Shown: one piece after another, positions 41,101 through 47,100 of the stretch | Numbering within the stretch: the first letter of the stretch is position 1 | How the letters are laid out: each line of letters opens with the position of its first letter | Source: Diogma glabrata | Taxonomy: Eukaryota > Arthropoda > Insecta > Diptera > Cylindrotomidae | Assembly (NCBI GenBank): GCA_963693315.1 | Contig: OY856186.1 | Location: forward strand, 368,616,850-368,680,849 | Direction: 5' to 3' | Length of the DNA: 64,000 bases | Translations under genes and position numbers: made by a program | Notes under the pieces: generated by a model | Told to the model about the DNA's origin: nothing | Databases searched by the model: none | Seen by the model: only the letters and a program-made list of their open reading frames with translations

Positions 41101-44100
41101 CTACAATAATAAAGTGATTATGATGAAACTTATGGAAAAAGTTTCAATTAGTGAAAAATAGTTATCATCTTTTGGGACACATTGATCAAAGTGGCGGGGG
41201 TCTACCATACATCTGCTGACTTTTCGCACTTGGTTTTTAAAGTTTGTTGGGAGCATACAGACTTCATTCATTAATCAATTTTAGTGACACTTTAAAAATA
41301 TGGAGACTTAAATAACAAAAAACTGATTAGTTTTTGGACAATATTGAGATAAGTGGTGGAGGGCCTCCCGAACACCTGCTTATTGTGTCACAATTGTTGC
41401 AATGTTTGTTGGGAGTACCAAACATTTTTACCGGAAATGAAAAACCGGAAGTTGGGATGCAGAACTTTTGCGAACCGTACCAAATGTTTATGTACCAAGT
41501 TACATCCAATTCGATTATCAGGTGCAGATGTTATTAAGCTTTAAAAAAAAACAGGTGTTTCGGTGACCCCTCACAACTTGGCTCACTATCGCTCAAAAAC
41601 TAATCAGTTTCTTGCCATACATGTTTGCATCTTTTTGCAAAGTGTCGTCAAAATTCATTCCCGAACGAATGTTTTATGCTCCCAACAAACATAAAAAACA
41701 TTGTGGAAAAAACCATCTGTTGTATGGTGGACCCCCCAACCCTTTATCCAATGTACTCCAAAAGCTAACAAAATGTTTTTCATGTTACTTGAAAGCGTTT
41801 GCCAACGTTTCATGAAAATCGATCGGTAATTGTAGGCTACAGTAGGGATAAATACCTGAAAAAAAAAACTTTTTAACCGGAACTGTCAAACCGGAAGTTG
41901 GTATGCAGAAATATTGGAAACAGTATTAAAAATTTATATGCCAAGTTTCCATAAGATCATAAGTCGGGATTAGAAGTTATTGAAGATTTAAACTTAGAGG
42001 TGTTCGGGAGACCCCCCGCCATTTTGTCCAAATTTAAAATTAATTCAGATTTTCCATTTTCAAGTGAACCTGGATCATTTGCCAAAGTTTTATCAAGATC
42101 CTATGCAGAAAGGTCTTGACTATATTGCATTTTTTTACTGATGTATACCAGGAGCTGACGTATAATCCCCCATCCGCCAATCAGCTGACGACTTTTTTTT
42201 CAATTGTTATGGTGTAAACATGCATCATACAAATTTTGAAGTGGCATCAAATTACTTTTGGAATTCGTTTTTTTTACCAGTTTAAAAGTCTCCCACAACC
42301 ACACCCCCCACTACTTTAGCAGCTGACCGCCAAATTTATCATCAGCTGGAGTTAATTAATTAAAATAAATAAAAATCAACCGGCATCAAATGACTTTTTC
42401 ATTTGCAACGCTGCCTCCCGGTCTATATTTTTTACTTCTTTTTTAAATTTAGATATTGAAAGCGAGCTGATATTAGTAGGTAATTTGTTGAATTCATTAA
42501 TTGCATTATATAAAGTTGAATTAGATCCAAATACTGTTGAGTTAATCTTAATGTTCCGAAGGCTGCTATTAGTTCTAGTTGTATGTTCGTGTATGTGAGA
42601 GTTAAATAGCAAGCTGGTGTTTGAATATATGTTTTGGTTTATAATATTATAAACATGTTGCACCGCAACGTAACTATATAATTGCTTCACAAAAAGAATA
42701 TTAGTCGATGTGTGAATCTCAATGGTTGGTGTTAGCTTAGGAAAGCCATACATATTTTTTATAGCTTTGTTTTGGATATATTGTATTTTTTGAATTTTAG
42801 TTTTGTACGTGGCACCCCAAATTAAAATACTATATGTTATATGTGAGTGGAAAAGTGAGTAATATATTCCTCTTTTGATTGTCTGGTACCAATGTTTCAA
42901 TTCTTTTAAATACACCAGCTACTGGAGCACAACGATTTCTAATATTGTGAAATTGTGCATTCCAAGACATATCTGCGTCAATAATGACTCCAAGGTATTT
43001 ATATTCACTGACTTTACTTATATATTCATCCGATACTTGGATATCCAGATGAATGTTAGCACTATTTCCTATCAACATGTATTTGGTTTTCATTATATTT
43101 ATAGTTAAACGGTTTTTGATTAAGAGATCTGAGAGTATTAATAAATCAGCGTTCATATGTTGTTCCATATCTAAGTAATTATCCTCAGTATACACAAGCA
43201 CAATGTCATCAGCATATAAAAACATTTTTGCGTGTATGTTTGCACTAGCGACATTACTAATATATAAATTAAAAAGTGTTGGTCCCAAAATACTCCCTTG
43301 AGGAACTCCAAACTCTACTTTTTAAGAAAACTATGAGTTCCGTCTTCAAAAGTAAACTGGAACCTACCATTCAGATAACTTTCAAACCACCGGTAGGAAT
43401 TTCCCTTGAAGCCCATGTTAAAAAGTTTGTTTAACAGTAGTTTACGATCGTCCGTATCAAACGCTGTTTTAAGATCTATAAAGATTAGTCCAACCTTTTT
43501 CCTTTGATCTCAAGAATACTGTATATTGGAAACGACATCAAATAGTGCTGACTGTGTGTTGCTAAATTTTCTGAAACCATATTGATTATGATTTAACAAT
43601 TTGTTTTCCGAAATCATTTTTACCAGGAAATGGTGAACATGTCTCTCCATAATTTTGTTTGTAATTGGTAGAAGACTTATAGATCGATAATTTTTGAAAT
43701 CCTTCTTGCAGCCATTTTTATGAATTAAAATATTTTTACTAATTTTCAATTTATCGGGCACAATCCCTTGTTCAATAGACCTATTGATAATTTTTTCAAT
43801 TGGTCCAGATAACTGTTTCGCAAGAATTTTGAACATTTTTAGTTGAAAACCGTCAACACCTCTAGACTGTGTATTCTTTAAACTGGAAATTATTTCGAGA
43901 ACTTCTGATGATGTAATCAACGGAATATTCAAAACATTGTTATTTAGGTGGTGTGATATGATTTCTAAGCTTGGAGTGGGATGTTTTTCTGCAACTTGTT
44001 TTCCAATCGTAGCAAAAAACTTGTTTATATCATTAATTTTTTGTTTTTTGGTTAAAATGTCATCGCTGTCGTCTAACAATTGATTAATTGTATGGGGTAT

Positions 44101-47100
44101 GGGTCCGTCAAACATTACCTCTTTTATATAGTACCAAGTTCGCTTCATATCTCCTAAGTTTTTCTCAAAGTTAATTGTAAAGTATTCTGATTTTTTGTTT
44201 CTTTTTAGTGTGGTAAATTTGTTTCTCCAGTATTTAAATTCTTCATAAAGAACGTTGTTGCTTCTATCATTACAATGTTTCTGATACCAAAAATTGTTTG
44301 CTTTACGCACTTGCTCCAAATCATTATCAAACCAGGGTTTCATGGAATTTTTTAATTTAAGAATGCTTTTTTTATATGAAAAGAATTTGAAGTATCCGTT
44401 AGGTATTAATATAAAAACCATGCGATAATTGTTTTTTTGGATTACACAAATTGTTTTTTTATTATAATATATAAAAATGTTGTATTTATAATTTACACCA
44501 GTTTATAAATTTAAGTTTACACAATATATATATAACTATATAAATCACATTAACATTGAAGATATCACTGTTGATTCTATTCTTAATGTTACTTCGCGAA
44601 AGCCCGAAGAGAAGTGAAAGTTAAACAACTTTTTGCCGCCAACCAAAAATTGCAAAAGAAAACCATTGAACTGAAAATTGATTTTCGAGGTTGGTTCGTT
44701 TTTCGAATTAATTAGTTAATTAATTAATTAATCGTAAGGCGCTGTAAGTTTTATCGATTGTAGAGATTAATTATTTAAATTTAAATATATTAACCTCTAC
44801 AAATTAATCTTGCATTGCAAATACTCTAAAAACTTGTTGTACATGCTGTTCACGTCTTCTCAATTGTGTAGATCTAAAGGGTGTTCATCGATCAATTTTG
44901 CAAGCTGTTTGTAGTTTACATATTGCAAATCTCGTTTTTCATTTTCTTTTACATAATTGAAATGTTGTGTTACATTTTCTAAAAAAATTATATGATGGTC
45001 AAACAAGTCATACGGGACCAGTTTTATTTTTATGGTTTGGTTTATCCAATTAGTTGATATGTGATCCAAACACGTACCCGCAGCAGATCGTGTGACCGTG
45101 GATTTATTGCATAAATAGAAATTATTTATTTGCAAAATATCTAGATATGTTTTGGCAAAGTTATCAGGGTGAATAGTGTTAATGTTGAAATCTCCGCAGA
45201 CAAATGCATGAGTATTTCCTATTTTGATCAAAATTTCATCAAACTTTTCAAAAAACTGTTCGTAACTCTCTTTGTTGTTATTAGGAGACCGATAGATGTT
45301 CGTTACATTGCAGAGTTGGTTGTTGTGATTTGTAATGTTTAAACTAAGGAAGCTGTTGTTATTATCACTAAAATTGAAAAGAACTTTGTAGTTGATATTG
45401 TTCTTCAGGAAAATTGCCGCACCACCACCTTGTTTTTCTGGTCGACAACTGTAAACAGCATTATAAGTATTAAGATCAACGAATTTTGAATTTTCTACAT
45501 TTAGGTGGTGCTCAGTAACAGCGATCACGTCTATTTTAGTTTTTAATGAGTTTATTATAAGCAATATTTCATCTACCTTATTTTTTAAGCTTCGGGCATT
45601 TTGATACATAATTTTGAAAGAGTTATTGTTACTGAAAGATACATCATTTATATTGTTATGCACAGATATATCGGGCAAAAACGGTAACGTAAGGTCGGTA
45701 TTATTAAACATCAATATTTTTGTTTTTTAAGAATGTTGTAAAAAGTGATGTTCTTGTGTTTTCATTTTCCCTTACGAATATTTTACCGTCTTTAGTCCAT
45801 ACGTATTTGACTGTGTTTGATCTTCTCAATTCTCTTGCTTGGTACAACAAATATTTATTTTTATATGTTAATCTTTCGTTTATATATATTCTTCTTTGCG
45901 TATCATTCTTCGTTGCGTTGAAGTCCCTACATCACAAATCATATTATTGTAAATACGTGTCTTGCTGTTGATAAACTCATCTCTTTTCGCTTTTGCGTGA
46001 AAACGTACAATTATTGGTGGTGGGAAACCATTTCTGGTGGTAACCGAATTGCTTGAATTAGAAACAGTTTTCCTAAATGTTTCCTTCACTTCAAAAGTTA
46101 CAATCGACTACCGTTTGGCCTATAATTGGCTCCTAGCATATTCATACATACTTTCGATGCCATGTTGTCTGGCTTAACAAATGATGGCAGTTACATAGAT
46201 GACATAATTATCATGGTTACAACTGAAGACGATCACGACTAAAACGTACATCAAGTTCTCAGTTGCATTCAAGACTAGGGTTTCCGTCTTAAAATTGAAA
46301 ATTGTTCATTTAAAATGCTACAAATCCTCTATCTTGGTTTTATTATCAACCGTGATGGTCGTAAGCCTGATATCAATCGAGTTAAGGTATATCACATATG
46401 CTTGCATCAATTAATATCACAGCAGTTCGTTCATTTCTTGGTATGATAATTTATTATGGCCAGTTTATCAAAGAAATGAGAGACCTAATAGCACCTTTAG
46501 ACAGGTTATTCTAAAAAAATTTAAAATTCGTCTGGTCAAACGAATGTTAAAATTCATTCAACAAACCATTAGTCATATTACAATCAGATTTGGCACTTAC
46601 ACTATTCGATCCAAGAAAAACAAGAAACCCATTAATAAAATGGTAAAACACTATCGCTTATGTTCTGGATCATTAACCGAATCTGAACAAAATTATAGCC
46701 AAATGGAGGAGGAAGCACTGTCTCTAGTATTTTGTTTAAAATAGTTTCATAGCATTGTGGTACATGTTAGGAAATTTAAACTTTTCACTGGCCAACAACC
46801 GTCTTTGGCAATTTTGGGATCAAGAAATGGTGTTCCGGTATATTCAGCAAACCGTCTTCAACGCTGAGCGTCACAATTGCTGTCATATAATTTGGATATA
46901 AAATACAAAAATGCAAGCCAATTTTGGTAATGCAGATGTGCTATTACGTGTTTCATTCATCAACAGAAAATATCTCATTCAAACACAGAAGACTTTGTAA
47001 TAGCATCAATCAAACAAGAAGCTGAAGTGAAACGTGTATTGGCAGATAGTATATATACGTGAATTGCCGATCACGTTCTATACTGTTACTTAAGAAACCA

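Larger units (their letters stand above)
39838..46100 (-). mobile_element. LINE (Jockey/CR1-type), 5' truncated, carrying a foldback insertion
   Basis: Minus-strand order: ORF1 C-terminus (46089-45704), ORF2 endonuclease (45711-44860), an atypical ~400-bp stretch, then RT (44421-42424). The 3' UTR lies beyond the 40069-42423 insertion and ends in a TTA-type simple tail at 39838-39860. The whole insert interrupts a Gypsy RT. ORF2 begins inside ORF1: its ATG at 45711 precedes the ORF1 stop at 45706-45704, an 8-base overlap. The 5' end is lost, as is common for LINEs. Confidence 0.85.

Noticed and set aside
40676..41815. Matching frames on both strands around 40676-40912 and 41612-41815
   Set aside because: They are the same sequence in the two arms of the foldback palindrome, not two genes.
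43288..43510. Possible intron in the LINE RT between the two frames
   Set aside because: RT words ([11 protein letters not shown]) are readable in a shifted frame across the gap, so it is a frameshift and not an intron.
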